64,000 bases of DNA from Chitinophaga horti (lineage in GTDB: Bacteria; Bacteroidota; Bacteroidia; Chitinophagales; Chitinophagaceae). Positions 25,687 through 34,521 of the stretch are shown here, piece by piece; within the stretch, counting starts at the first letter, position 1, and each line of letters opens with the position of its first letter. The notes below the pieces were generated by a model. That model was not told where the DNA came from and ran no database searches. It saw only the letters and a program-made list of their open reading frames with translations. Location of the stretch: the NCBI RefSeq assembly GCF_022867795.2, contig NZ_CP107006.1, positions 4,712,001 through 4,776,000 of the forward strand. The letters run 5' to 3'. Position numbers and translations under genes: made by a program.

Positions 25687-26204
25687 TTATGGCGTGTGCC
25701 CTATGGCACCGCGCTTTCCATTCCAAGTCCTCGTTCCTGTGGGCTTTCCATTGCAATCGCTCACGCAGCGGGCATTTCAGCTTCTCGGCTCTTTATCGGG
25801 TTCCAGCAACTCCAATACATCGCTGCAAAAAAAGTGTAAAAATTCCTTGCATTTCAAGACAGTACCTTTCCGCTGTATCTCTCTGCGGCAGAGAGGATGC
25901 CGCTGCAATCGCTATCGCAATTAGTTAAGAGCAGTTTTTTTTCAGCCGTGTCGGGGCTTCTATACCGGTAGGGAAAAGAACACTCGAATGTACTGCACGG
26001 GCAGGACAGATGGCTCCTTAATGGCTTCTTCATTTTTGATTTTTTTTGGCGAAGCCCCCTAAAGGGACTTACCGCCACTAGTCCTGCTTCCCTGCAGTTT
26101 TCATTGAATGTCTTTTCTACCCACCAGCATACAATCCTTCCGAAAGCGGCTGATGAAGAAAAAAAGGAAAAAAATGAAACGTAAACAATTAAAACAAAAA
26201 AATC
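25687..26204. other. 518-base gap upstream of ssb
   Basis: The left part (about 25690-25790) contains GGCACCGCGCTTTCCATTCC and TCGTTCCTGTGGGCTTTCCA, short repeats around GGCTTTCCATT that I recall in intergenic regions near ICE housekeeping genes of Bacteroidota. The right part leads to ssb through an A-rich leader. No protein, RNA gene or clear promoter could be supported. Confidence 0.4.
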
Positions 26205-26600
26205 ATGGACACAAGAATTGGAAGAGTAACCGCAGATGCTAAAGTAAAGCACTTCGAAAGCGGCAAAGCAGTAGTAAACTTTAGCCTCGCCGTAGATACC
26301 TCATACAGCGACAAAGAGGGCAAACAGATTAAGCGCACGCAGTTCGTAGAATGCGCCCTATGGCAACGCGAAATCATGGCGCAGTACCTCACCAAAGGCA
26401 AGCTGATTTTCATTGAAGGAGACCTGGATGTACGTGCCTACATTAAAAACGGTGAAGCCATCGGCGTAAACACCATGAACGTAACCGGAAGAATCAAATT
26501 CCTTTCCGGTTCATCTACCAGCGCATCCGACCAGCAAGACGCAGCCCCGGCAGCCGTAGCGTCCGAACCAGTACCGGCAGACGATGACCTGCCCTTTTAA
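26205..26600 (+). CDS. ssb: Single-stranded DNA-binding protein
   Basis: A 131-residue SSB with the OB-fold domain (about 1-105; L-T/V-x-D-A-K-V-K-H-F-E-S-G-K-A-V-V-N-F-S-L-A-V and V-E-C-A-L-W at its core) and a flexible Ala/Ser/Pro-rich linker ending in D-D-D-L-P-F, the acidic tip that recruits replication proteins. Conjugative elements often carry their own ssb to protect the incoming single strand. It is the first of a set of ICE housekeeping genes (ssb, DUF932, small membrane protein). Confidence 0.96.
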   Translation: MDTRIGRVTADAKVKHFESGKAVVNFSLAVDTSYSDKEGKQIKRTQFVECALWQREIMAQYLTKGKLIFIEGDLDVRAYIKNGEAIGVNTMNVTGRIKFLSGSSTSASDQQDAAPAAVASEPVPADDDLPF

Positions 26601-26669
26601 CTCTCATCAGGGGGCATCCAGCCTCTTGATCTTCTAAATCCCCATCACTCACCCTAAAATTTAAATATC

Positions 26670-27728
26670 ATGGATCAGATCAATTTTAATGAAGCGACAC
26701 AAACACACAGCTTCTTTTCTGTAAAACAGCCCGCATGGCACAAAAAAGGCCAAATCATCATGGACAATCCCACCAGCCGCGAGGCCATGCGGCTGGCAAA
26801 CCTCGACTTTACCGTTGAAAAATTCCCCCTACTTACGCAGATACCCGCCGGGATTAATACAGATGGCGTATTTACGCAGGAACAAGTAATTAAGGTACCC
26901 GATCGCTTCGCCACCGTCCGCACCGATACATATCAGGCATTGGGCGTAGTGGGAAAAGATTACAACGTCTTTCAAAACCGCGAAGCCTTCGATTTTATGG
27001 ATAGCCTTATTGCCGATGGAAGCGTAAGCTATGAAACGGCCGGCGCACTTGGAAACGGTGAACGCATTTTTGCCACCGCAACCATTCCCGGGGAAATCGT
27101 TGTTGGAAAAGATGATGAAATCAAGCTCTACCTGTTCTTAAGTACCAGCCATGACGGAAGCGGGGCAATCACCATCGGTTACACGCCGGTACGGATCGTG
27201 TGTGCCAATACCCTAAACGCGGCCATGCAGCAATCCCGCAACATCATCAAAATACAGCACTTCCCGTCGGCCAAAGCAAAACTATCCCAAGCACATCAAA
27301 TCCTTAACCTGACCTCCAAACTAACGCCCCTGTATGCTGATCATTTTAACGCGATGGCTAAAGCCATCATTTGGGATGATCAGCTTAAACAGCTCATCCG
27401 GCTGGCGATGGCTCCAAGCAAAGAAACTTACCAAGCCGTCAGCCAAGGCATGCTAGACGTATGTTCTACGAACTTCCTGAATACCTGCGATGAGGTATTT
27501 GAATACGCCATGTCTGACCCTACCCAACAGACCAACACCACGCGAGGAACTGTTTTTGGTGCCTACAATGCTATCACGGGTTACTATCAGAACGTCAGGA
27601 AATTTAGAGACGAAGATGCCAAAATTAAAAACATCCTCATGGGCGGCACCGCACAACTAAGGTCACAAACAGCCTTCGACCTCTGTACCCACTTCATCAA
27701 AACCGGCCATCTGAACGCATCCAACTAA
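26670..27728 (+). CDS. DUF932 family protein (ICE/phage housekeeping)
   Basis: A 352-residue protein matching the DUF932 pattern (phage/plasmid-like TIGR03299): H-S-F-F-S-V-K-Q-P-A-W-H-K-K-G near residue 13, R-F-A-T-V-R-T-D-T near 79, a V-G-K-D-Y-N-V-F-Q-N-R-E-A-F-D-F stretch, and I-V-C-A-N-T-L-N-A-A. Family members occur on plasmids, phages and ICEs next to ssb or recombination genes; the molecular role is unknown. It follows ssb by about 70 bases on the same strand. Length is normal. Confidence 0.88.
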   Translation: MDQINFNEATQTHSFFSVKQPAWHKKGQIIMDNPTSREAMRLANLDFTVEKFPLLTQIPAGINTDGVFTQEQVIKVPDRFATVRTDTYQALGVVGKDYNVFQNREAFDFMDSLIADGSVSYETAGALGNGERIFATATIPGEIVVGKDDEIKLYLFLSTSHDGSGAITIGYTPVRIVCANTLNAAMQQSRNIIKIQHFPSAKAKLSQAHQILNLTSKLTPLYADHFNAMAKAIIWDDQLKQLIRLAMAPSKETYQAVSQGMLDVCSTNFLNTCDEVFEYAMSDPTQQTNTTRGTVFGAYNAITGYYQNVRKFRDEDAKIKNILMGGTAQLRSQTAFDLCTHFIKTGHLNASN

Positions 27729-27750
27729 TTCATCCTACAATTTAACTACC

Positions 27751-28071
27751 ATGCACACCAAAGATTTACCCCGAATACGCGGCAGCCCGGCAGCGATCGC
27801 CCGTCTAGAAAGCAACTATCAGTATTTAACTCAATTCAGAATCATGACAGCGCACATTCTTCTCCTATCAGGAATAGCCCTCCGCCTGCTGATCGCCCGG
27901 CGCGAGTTCAACCGGCGAGGCCCTGCCGGCCTGCAGCATCATAAAAACTTTTGGATCGCCCTTTTGACCGTTATCATCGAAACCGTTCTAAAAATTGGCG
28001 CGAACCTATCGATCATTCTTGGGTTGCTGCTCGAATCGCTTAACTACATCAATCACCTTTTAACCCGGTAA
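27751..28071 (+). CDS. Small two-pass membrane protein of Bacteroidota ICEs
   Basis: The motif R-R-E-F-N-R-R-G-P-A-G-L-Q-H is the hallmark of a short ICE membrane protein often misnamed a molybdenum ABC transporter permease. Two hydrophobic segments flank it (about residues 34-46 and 69-99 in the longer form). The gene begins 22 bases after the DUF932 stop. An internal ATG at 27844 gives a 75-residue form that agrees better with the usual length of the family; the first 31 residues may not be translated. Function unknown; the misnomer should not be taken as function. Confidence 0.7.
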   Translation: MHTKDLPRIRGSPAAIARLESNYQYLTQFRIMTAHILLLSGIALRLLIARREFNRRGPAGLQHHKNFWIALLTVIIETVLKIGANLSIILGLLLESLNYINHLLTR

Positions 28072-29009
28072 TATGAAAACGACACTTTTTCGGTAGTCCG
28101 CTGAAAAGAACCTGGAGCTTCAGACGACTGGGTTGGCCTGTTTAAAAAATCGGCGGGCTTCGCCCGCTGATGGCAACTGATCAGGGCGTGATTCTTGCAA
28201 AAACAAGTAAAAAAGGTTTCCAAATCTGTACGGAATAGCCATCATTTCGCACTAAAAAATAGTAATTAATCATCCATGCGCTACAAATGCAAAAACCCAT
28301 TAAAACCTTTACCATGGCTTTATTACCATCCACGAAAAAACGTGCGTAAGCGCGAATTGGTTCAGTTAACAACTCATTAACCTCTTAAAAAACAGCCTTG
28401 TTTTAATTTTACTCCATCAGCAATAACAACTGATACCTAGTTTAAAAATCAATCGATAAAATAATCCTGATCTATGCGCTAGAAGCGGGCACAGATCACA
28501 ATTAAGAGGATCAAAATTTGTTTAAGAAAACAGTCCCAGGGACAGATGTTCGTGTCAGGTCCGGTCAATCACCGCTTTCTTAAAACAAGCTCCCCGTCCA
28601 CGTAACCTTGCAACTTCCGGCACTAAACCCGGTAATCCCCTGCGCTGGCAGAAAGGATACAAATTCAATAACCACATTATACCAACGGTAAGCTTTTTTG
28701 TCTTAAGCTAAATTGGAGAAAAGTCAGGAGCCTGATGGTCGTGTCGGGCTCCCTAATTTTTCACGCGCTTAAGCATGCTCACCGCTCTGCAAACTTTCTT
28801 GGCAGGAACTGCAATTATCGTCCGCCTGCCAAAAATTCGGTTTACAATATGACCGTTCAACTCTCACAGAACGGCGTGTTTCGATATACATCCGCCCTGA
28901 TGGTCTCACCGGAGCGTTCATTTTCTCGAAACAGTTATTGCCGGACATCCGGCACAGAGATTTTTTTGTTCAACCAGTCCTGCTCCAATGGACTACATGC
29001 GCTAAGACC
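28072..29009. other. 938-base gap without a supported gene, with hairpins
   Basis: No reading frame here shows a family pattern. A G/C stem (GCGGGC/GCCCGC, 28153-28167) lies near the left. Two related hairpin-like elements share GATG-TCGTGTC and are bounded by complementary ends: 28540-28562 (GGAC...GTCC) and 28728-28752 (GGAGCC...GGCTCC). They could be regulatory RNA structures or small transposed repeats. The region is otherwise AT-rich. Confidence 0.45.
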
Positions 29010-29600
29010 ATGAGAAAAATAAGCCTAATATTCATTTTCATAACCTGCCAACTGGGCTGCAGCGATGATCCCATCTGGCCGTGCGGAGACTCCGGCACGC
29101 AAAAGCCTTACATGAAGGGCGGCTATGACTTAATCGGTTATTGGCAGTTCCTTCATGAACGGCAGCAAACGCTGAACAAAATCCGCACCGGCTCCAGCCT
29201 TCTATTCAACCGGGTGCGGGTGCTCGACTCACTGATCGACCAGGAGCTCGAGAAAGAGGCCGAGCTGCTTGCCCTTACGCCGGATTCGGTCGTATATAAC
29301 GAAAGTGCCAAAGTAATTGGAACCGATTGTTTTGCCTACGTGACGCCGCAATACGATGCGCACAGCCGAAGAATCATGTCCCACTGGAATGTCCAGGGTG
29401 CGGTTAATTACAGCTCCAATGGACTCACTGAGCCCATGCACTGCAAGCTGCAAAAATCTTCGCATGCGTACGTCATTTATGTCCGTATGATGGTACCGTA
29501 TAAAAGCGGTAACCGCAATGAACACCTGGTAATCTATGGCAATATGGGCCACAAGCAGCTAACCTGCCATGCCATGGTATACATTGACATCGACGCCTGA
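29010..29600 (+). CDS. Predicted lipoprotein of unknown function (196 aa)
   Basis: The N-terminus (MRKISLIFIFITCQLGCSDD) is a lipoprotein signal with lipobox Q-L-G-C and the lipid-bearing Cys at residue 17. The mature part contains four further Cys (residues about 25, 105, 144 and 186) that could form disulfides. I chose the ATG at 29010; upstream in-frame starts from 28938 add a non-signal sequence. It stands alone and is closed by a terminator. No family recognised. Confidence 0.75.
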   Translation: MRKISLIFIFITCQLGCSDDPIWPCGDSGTQKPYMKGGYDLIGYWQFLHERQQTLNKIRTGSSLLFNRVRVLDSLIDQELEKEAELLALTPDSVVYNESAKVIGTDCFAYVTPQYDAHSRRIMSHWNVQGAVNYSSNGLTEPMHCKLQKSSHAYVIYVRMMVPYKSGNRNEHLVIYGNMGHKQLTCHAMVYIDIDA

Positions 29601-29631
29601 ACATTTTCCCAAATCAATACCAACCATCACC

Positions 29632-29660
29632 TCCCGCTGCATGCCCGCAGCGGGATTTTT
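29632..29660 (+). terminator. Rho-independent terminator after the 29010 lipoprotein gene
   Basis: TCCCGCTGC (29632-29640) pairs with GCAGCGGGA (29647-29655), followed by five T. Confidence 0.88.
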
Positions 29661-29680
29661 CCTGAGTCAAATAACCAATT

Positions 29681-29707
29681 AAAAAGCCCCGCTTTGTCAG
29701 GCGGGGC
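29681..29707 (-). terminator. Rho-independent terminator for the minus-strand gene at 29715
   Basis: GCCCCGC (29686-29692) pairs with GCGGGGC (29701-29707). Read on the minus strand the stem is followed by five T (29685-29681), immediately downstream of the stop at 29715. Confidence 0.88.
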
Positions 29708-29714
29708 AAACATT

Positions 29715-29990
29715 TCATTTACTAAACGCTTTAAGCTTTTCATTCAGGTCCAGCAAGTCAACCTTCTCCAGCATTTCTCTTTTCGCCTGTTGAAGCTCTT
29801 CGATATCTTCGGCACTTAGCAGATCCAGTACCGGATCGGCAGAACCGCCTGGCGCAAGCCCTCGCTCAATCAGTCTTGATATCACAAACACGAGCTTAAC
29901 GCTTTTCTTCATCTCAAACTTCACCGGTGCTTTCATTGCCGGTAACGAAAACATCATCTCAACAAATTTTCCAATCTCACTTCCCGCCAT
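29715..29990 (-). CDS. Small helical protein of unknown function (91 aa)
   Basis: Starting at the ATG at 29990, with a strong ribosome-binding site (AGGAGGAAGT) directly before it, the frame encodes 91 residues (M-A-G-S-E-I-G-K-F-V-E-M-M-F). A longer in-frame form exists but starts within poor context. The product is helical with acidic and basic repeats and resembles small DNA-binding or antitoxin-like proteins, but I see no defined motif. It is closed by its own terminator. Confidence 0.68.
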   Translation of the reverse strand: MAGSEIGKFVEMMFSLPAMKAPVKFEMKKSVKLVFVISRLIERGLAPGGSADPVLDLLSAEDIEELQQAKREMLEKVDLLDLNEKLKAFSK

Positions 29991-30151
29991 ACTTCCTCCT
30001 TTGTTTTTACAATGCAAACCTAAGGAGAATTGGCACCTCAAACCTCATTAAAATATGCGGAGAAATGTCCTATTTAAATGCCGATCATTTCTGAATAGCA
30101 GAACGTCCTCAGCTACACAGCCCTGTTGCAGCTGAACCAAAATATCATCTA

Positions 30152-30874
30152 CTAATTATTCCTGTAAAGAGAAGTTCCATGAAGCCCCAAACCGAGTATG
30201 CCTAAAAGATAAATCTTAAACTGCGCATCAGAAAAGTGAAGCATTTCCAACAAAGATCTAAATGTCTCATGCTCATAGTTCAGGAATATCTGAGAATGAT
30301 TGCGTACTGATGATTTTGGCAAATTCGAAAACTTTCCGACTTGGATATCTACCTTGTGCTCTTCTCTTATCCTAGAAATGTGTCTCTGTAGCTTTTCTGG
30401 CAAAGATGTCACATCCATCTTCATATCAGCTAGCGCTTCAGGAGGAACCCTATTTATATCCAGCAATGCAATATTATAGTCAGGGAGAATTTGCTGAAGG
30501 ACACCATGTAGGTTCGGCCTGCCTTCACCATCCCTAAACGTCACAATACTCGCCTGATTTTGAAACAAGAAGTAACCCTTACTAGCAAGAAATTGGACGA
30601 CTATGGTTTGATAATCTGTCAAGGAACCAGCATTATAGTAAACAATAAATTTTAGAGACAGCCCCTTCATTACAAATAGTATGTCTAGCAATCTCGTTTG
30701 TTTACCCTGATAGGGCATTATTGTGTACTGGCAACATAAGGAGATCAATTCGGACTTGGAGTAAAAGTCTAGATACGTTGCCTTCATTGACGCACTATTG
30801 TTATCATAAAACTGAAGGTAATAGTGAAGGTACTTGACTACTTGCGCTATCAGTTCTTGATTCCGTGAATCCAA
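30152..30874 (-). CDS. Partner protein of the phosphoesterase-HSP90 fusion (240 aa)
   Basis: A soluble-looking 240-residue protein whose start overlaps the end of the fusion gene by 25 bases, so the two are almost certainly co-translated. The N-terminal half is helical and the middle region has hydrophobic strands (S-L-K-F-I-V-Y-Y, then T-I-V-V-Q-F-L-A-S-K-G-Y-F-L-F). I found no catalytic signature. As the small, unrecognised member of a two-gene operon with an ATPase, it could be a substrate, an adaptor or an effector. This is a candidate for a new family. Confidence 0.72.
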   Translation of the reverse strand: MDSRNQELIAQVVKYLHYYLQFYDNNSASMKATYLDFYSKSELISLCCQYTIMPYQGKQTRLLDILFVMKGLSLKFIVYYNAGSLTDYQTIVVQFLASKGYFLFQNQASIVTFRDGEGRPNLHGVLQQILPDYNIALLDINRVPPEALADMKMDVTSLPEKLQRHISRIREEHKVDIQVGKFSNLPKSSVRNHSQIFLNYEHETFRSLLEMLHFSDAQFKIYLLGILGLGLHGTSLYRNN

Positions 30875-32838
30875 GGCATCTCCAAAAGCTTCTTCACTGA
30901 AACCGAAATCTCCCTTCGGAATGCTTCCGCTTTTTGCGTTGGCATAATTTTCGTTCTGGACATGTCGAAGTCAATACCTTTAGGCAAAAAGTTAACCTCT
31001 CCGCCAATGATGCTAGGAAACTTCGCTGGTAGGAGCTCCAACAGATCGGCCCCTATCAGAAAGCCACTGTTTGATGCAATAAAAGTTGTTTGCTCTTTGC
31101 CGATTCCAACTTTATAAACATACTTAACGGACTTATGCTCAAAAACAAACATTGCATTTTCAATATTCCAGCTACTAGGAACGGACATACTCTTGGAATC
31201 CAAATTGAGTTGAAGCCTCTCAATATGCCTGAGATATACCATTGCTTTATCAAATGCCTCGCGCGCTGAATAGCTGGGCTTCATGTAGACTTTAATCATT
31301 GTACCACGCAAAGTTCGGTGAAATCCATTAGTTGGATCAATGTAGTTGAAACCCTTAAATACATCATCAACCTCAAATCTCACCTGCTCATCTTCATCAT
31401 TCTTTGTATCTATTATCACCTTTTCAGCCACGATATAGGTGCTCATGAAACCGATCCCAAACCTTGAAATAAGATCGAAATCTCCTGTGCTATCGTTAAA
31501 CTCCTGACTGATACTTTTCCCAATCACTGAAAAGTGATGTTTAATGGTACTTTTAGTCATTCCATCCCCTTCATCAATTACCTCTAAGTAGTTTTCCGTT
31601 GTGTTGACATTAATAATAATTTTGGGCCGGCTTTGAGGGTACTTTTCAACAACACGCCTGCAAGCATCAACCGAATTTTGAATGAGCTCGCGCACGAACA
31701 TATATGATTCAGGATAAAGAGATTTGCCAATAAGCAGACCTACAATTCTTTTCACATCAGCTGAATAGCTGGAAGGTAATGCATCATCGTTTTTATGCGA
31801 CTGTCCGGGTTTTGCAAGTGGGGCATATGGCAAAGCGCTGGGAAGGTATCCAGATTCAGTACCTCCTTTAATCGATTCTACGTCATGATCAAAGCGGTAG
31901 CCTAAAGCCATAAACTTTCTGGCATGCAGTAGATACTCCCGCGTTGACAAATTTATATCCAAAATATTGTATCCGCCCTGGTATTTGACATTTGTTTCAT
32001 TTGCATTATTGAATGCAGTTCGGGCATTTATCGAAAAGTACCCTCCAACGGATGATGAAAGAGACTTTGCAGCATGTCTATGGCTGTGGCCAAAGAAAAC
32101 TATGTTGAAATTCTGAGAAGTAAGGATATTCTCAATTTCTTCTCTCTCACTTTCGTTGAACGCCATTAACGGATGATGAAAAGCCACAACATTTATTACC
32201 GTTTGATGATCTTCAAAATTCCTATGAATATTCCAAAGCTGATTGTATCCAATGTAATGGTTTTCCGGTTTCAAAGTTGATGAACAACGCCAGGAATCGT
32301 TGATTAGTCCAAATCCGACCTTCTTTTCATTCTCATAGGCAATATGTATTGACTCATTGTTGGAATAAACGTAGTTTTCATTGCTGCCATGGTACCGCCG
32401 TTCGAAATTCTTAAATGCCTGTATCCTTTCATTGACGTTTCTGAAACTTGACTTATTCTGTAGCAACTCTACCAAGATGCCCTCCTTTTCCAAAGTCGAA
32501 AGATAATTTTCAGAATATTTATCGACCTTTCCTCTTTCTATGTCATGATTACCAGGGATCATTAACACTTGATCTGACCTTATAGTAAGCGCTTCACAAA
32601 TTGGCTGAATGAACTCACGCTCAAATATCTCATAGCAATTATCAGATGTTTCCTCAGGCATTTTTAATAGCGACTCTCCTCCTTTATCCACTAGATCACC
32701 GGTAAGAAGAATAATATCGATCGGGACCTTCTCGTGATATTCCTTTAAATCTTTAATTAAGGCGCTCCTGTAAAAATTTCGAAAATCGGTAATATTTGCT
32801 GCTGACAAGTGAATGTCGGAAAGCTGTACAATTCTCAT
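30850..32838 (-). CDS. Fusion of calcineurin-like phosphoesterase and HSP90-type ATPase
   Basis: A 662-residue two-domain protein. Residues 1-260 are a metallophosphoesterase: D8-x-H10 (S-D-I-H), G-D-L-V-D (47-51), G-N-H-D (96-99), H221-H222 and G-H-S-H (250-253). Residues about 355-660 are a GHKL ATPase of the HSP90 type: E384-x-x-x-N388 in F-V-R-E-L-I-Q-N-S-V-D-A, D-E-G-D-G-M-T (422-428, as in HSP90 DxGxGM), an I-G-K-S segment, and S-R-F-G-I-G-F (459-465). Downstream N-F-L-P-K-G-I-D-F-D-M-S-R resembles the middle-domain region of HtpG. All catalytic residues of both domains are present. The architecture is unusual and suggests nucleotide-gated control of the phosphoesterase, as in conflict systems. 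Its 3' end overlaps a small partner gene. Confidence 0.9.
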   Translation of the reverse strand: MRIVQLSDIHLSAANITDFRNFYRSALIKDLKEYHEKVPIDIILLTGDLVDKGGESLLKMPEETSDNCYEIFEREFIQPICEALTIRSDQVLMIPGNHDIERGKVDKYSENYLSTLEKEGILVELLQNKSSFRNVNERIQAFKNFERRYHGSNENYVYSNNESIHIAYENEKKVGFGLINDSWRCSSTLKPENHYIGYNQLWNIHRNFEDHQTVINVVAFHHPLMAFNESEREEIENILTSQNFNIVFFGHSHRHAAKSLSSSVGGYFSINARTAFNNANETNVKYQGGYNILDINLSTREYLLHARKFMALGYRFDHDVESIKGGTESGYLPSALPYAPLAKPGQSHKNDDALPSSYSADVKRIVGLLIGKSLYPESYMFVRELIQNSVDACRRVVEKYPQSRPKIIINVNTTENYLEVIDEGDGMTKSTIKHHFSVIGKSISQEFNDSTGDFDLISRFGIGFMSTYIVAEKVIIDTKNDEDEQVRFEVDDVFKGFNYIDPTNGFHRTLRGTMIKVYMKPSYSAREAFDKAMVYLRHIERLQLNLDSKSMSVPSSWNIENAMFVFEHKSVKYVYKVGIGKEQTTFIASNSGFLIGADLLELLPAKFPSIIGGEVNFLPKGIDFDMSRTKIMPTQKAEAFRREISVSVKKLLEMPWIHGIKN

Positions 32839-32945
32839 GCGTAATTTTGTTTGTTAGTTAGGCTCCTTTTAAACCTGCGAAAACCGAAAATAATCAAAAA
32901 ATACTTCCTTACAAAGGCGCTGCTTCAACGTATAATTTAAGGACG

Positions 32946-32978
32946 TTTGCATTTGCACTCCTGGTCACTTTACATTTG
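32946..32978 (+). promoter_or_regulatory. Bacteroidota-type promoter upstream of the primase-like gene
   Basis: TTTG at 32946-32949 (-33 box) and TACATTTG at 32971-32978 (-7 box, TAnnTTTG) are 21 bases apart. They lie about 30 bases before the start of the primase-like gene and diverge from the fusion gene to the left. Confidence 0.62.
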
Positions 32979-33005
32979 TAAAGATTGTAAAAGCGAAACG
33001 TGTGT

Positions 33006-33911
33006 ATGGAAGAGAAATCAGTACCTGAGATACTTCAGGAAATTAAGGAGATGGACATCGTGGCTTATCTATCGGCCTGCGGTATTCAGCCCACAAACAT
33101 AAGGGGCAAAGTATACATGTACATTTCTCCGATCAGGGATCGAGAAAACACCCCATCTTTCAAAGTCGATGCCGCAGAAAATGCCTGGTATGATCACGGA
33201 ACCAAGGCTGGCGGCAACCTGGTCGACTTGATGTTGCAATTACACCAGTGGACAATAGCCGACGTACTCCGATGGTACCGTAACAATAAGCACATCGCTA
33301 CACTACCCAAACGGGCGGACATTTCTCCCCGCCAGCAAGAGACCAAAGTAAAGATCATTAGGGATGAGGCAATCGTCCATCCGGCGCTGCTAAACTACCT
33401 CACTCAGCGCGCCATCGACCACGATATTGCAAAGCGGTACTGCCGCCAGGTACACTATGAAATTTATGGCAAATCTTACTTCGGAATCGGTCTCAAAAAC
33501 AACTCGGGACAATGGGCCATCCGTAACGAATTTATGAAGAGCGCCAGCAGTCCGGCAGACTTTACCTCCATTGATAACGGCTCCAATACCGTACACATTT
33601 TTGAAGGAATGTTTGACTTCCTTTCCTTCGTTACCTTTCACTGGAACATGCCCGTTCTGAAGGACAACTTCTGCATCTTAAACACCACGGGGATGTTTGA
33701 AAAAGCCCGTCAGTTTATGGACAAGCATTCCTGTAAATTACTCTACCTGGACAACGGCACCGGCGGACGAAATGTCACTACAAACGCACTTAAACTGAAC
33801 CTGGGGTATCAGGATAAAAGTATAATATATAAGAACCACGACGATTTAAACGATTGGCACCGTAGCCTCGCAAAACGCTATCCTCCACCAAAAAAGGGAT
33901 TACGGCAGTAA
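33006..33911 (+). CDS. Toprim-domain primase-like protein of the mobilization module
   Basis: A 301-residue protein. The N-terminal part (about 1-90) resembles the CHC2-like zinc region of DnaG primases, with S-P-x-R-D-R-E-N-T-P-S-F-K-V and W-Y-D-H-G-T-K-A-G-G-N-L-V-D-L, but the zinc ligands are largely absent. The C-terminal part is a toprim-like domain with F-E-G-M-F-D-F-L-S-F and L-L-Y-L-D-N-G-T-G-G providing the acidic residues. Such proteins accompany the mobilization genes of Bacteroidota elements and may prime the complementary strand in the recipient. I chose the ATG at 33006; a GTG at 33000 is two codons upstream. Confidence 0.85.
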   Translation: MEEKSVPEILQEIKEMDIVAYLSACGIQPTNIRGKVYMYISPIRDRENTPSFKVDAAENAWYDHGTKAGGNLVDLMLQLHQWTIADVLRWYRNNKHIATLPKRADISPRQQETKVKIIRDEAIVHPALLNYLTQRAIDHDIAKRYCRQVHYEIYGKSYFGIGLKNNSGQWAIRNEFMKSASSPADFTSIDNGSNTVHIFEGMFDFLSFVTFHWNMPVLKDNFCILNTTGMFEKARQFMDKHSCKLLYLDNGTGGRNVTTNALKLNLGYQDKSIIYKNHDDLNDWHRSLAKRYPPPKKGLRQ

Positions 33912-34020
33912 CCTCGCCTTCTCTCCTCATCAGCCGAACATTGGTCTACTTTATTACACCTCCCCTTCCCGCTCAGGGCAGAAACTCCCTTTGATGCTAA
34001 GAATGCCTGTGCCGTGCATT

Positions 34021-34061
34021 CGGCAAGATGTGTCGGGAGGGCCCTCCCGACGATCTTGCCG
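34021..34061. other. Candidate origin of transfer (oriT): 41-base imperfect palindrome
   Basis: CGGCAAGAT (34021-34029) and GTCGGGAGGG (34032-34041) pair with CCCTCCCGAC (34042-34051) and ATCTTGCCG (34053-34061), with a single interruption. Such a palindrome 74 bases upstream of the mobilization and relaxase genes fits an oriT hairpin. The nick site cannot be read directly. Confidence 0.55.
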
Positions 34062-34134
34062 CCTGTTCACTCCGAAGTCGTGGGCGGAAATGCAGTCCAT
34101 AAATGGCCTTTTGAAATGGCTAAACTGATACGTG

Positions 34135-34521
34135 ATGAAAGAAAATGTGAAGAGAAACCAGTGCCTAAAAATCAGGCTCACCTCAGCAGAATCAGAAGTG
34201 ATTACCAAACTATGGAAAGCGAGTACCCAGGAGAACAGGGCTAGCTATGCCCGCGAAGTACTCCTCCAAAAACCCATTACCGTCAGCTACCGCAACCGCT
34301 CGCTAGATGACACCATGGCAGAACTAATCGCCCTTAGAAAGGAACTGAATAATATCGGAAACAACTTCAACCAGGCCGTCCACAAGCTGCATATGGTGGA
34401 CAACATCCCACAGCTTAAAACCTGGCTGCAGGCTTATGATCAGCAGCGCCAGATCGTCGCGCAGAAGATCAGCGAAATCCGTCAATACATCGATAAACTG
34501 GGAGACTTATGGTTACAATAA
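34135..34521 (+). CDS. MobC-like relaxosome accessory protein
   Basis: A 128-residue helical protein with the pattern of Bacteroidota mobilization accessory proteins: an N-terminal ribbon-helix-helix-like stretch (C-L-K-I-R-L-T-S-A-E-S-E-V-I-T-K-L-W) and the conserved L-R-K-E-L-N-N-I-G-N-N-F-N-Q-A-V motif typical of MobC. It probably binds oriT and helps the relaxase. I chose the ATG at 34135 over a GTG three bases upstream. Its end overlaps the relaxase start by 13 bases. Confidence 0.85.
   Translation: MKENVKRNQCLKIRLTSAESEVITKLWKASTQENRASYAREVLLQKPITVSYRNRSLDDTMAELIALRKELNNIGNNFNQAVHKLHMVDNIPQLKTWLQAYDQQRQIVAQKISEIRQYIDKLGDLWLQ

Noticed and set aside
27751-28071. Molybdenum ABC transporter permease
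   Set aside because: The R-R-E-F-N-R-R-G-P-A-G-L-Q-H motif belongs to a short ICE membrane protein that is often given this name wrongly; there are no transporter partners.
28735-29013. Open frame on the plus strand before the lipoprotein gene
   Set aside because: No family pattern, crosses the hairpin element and overlaps the start of a gene with a clear lipoprotein signal.
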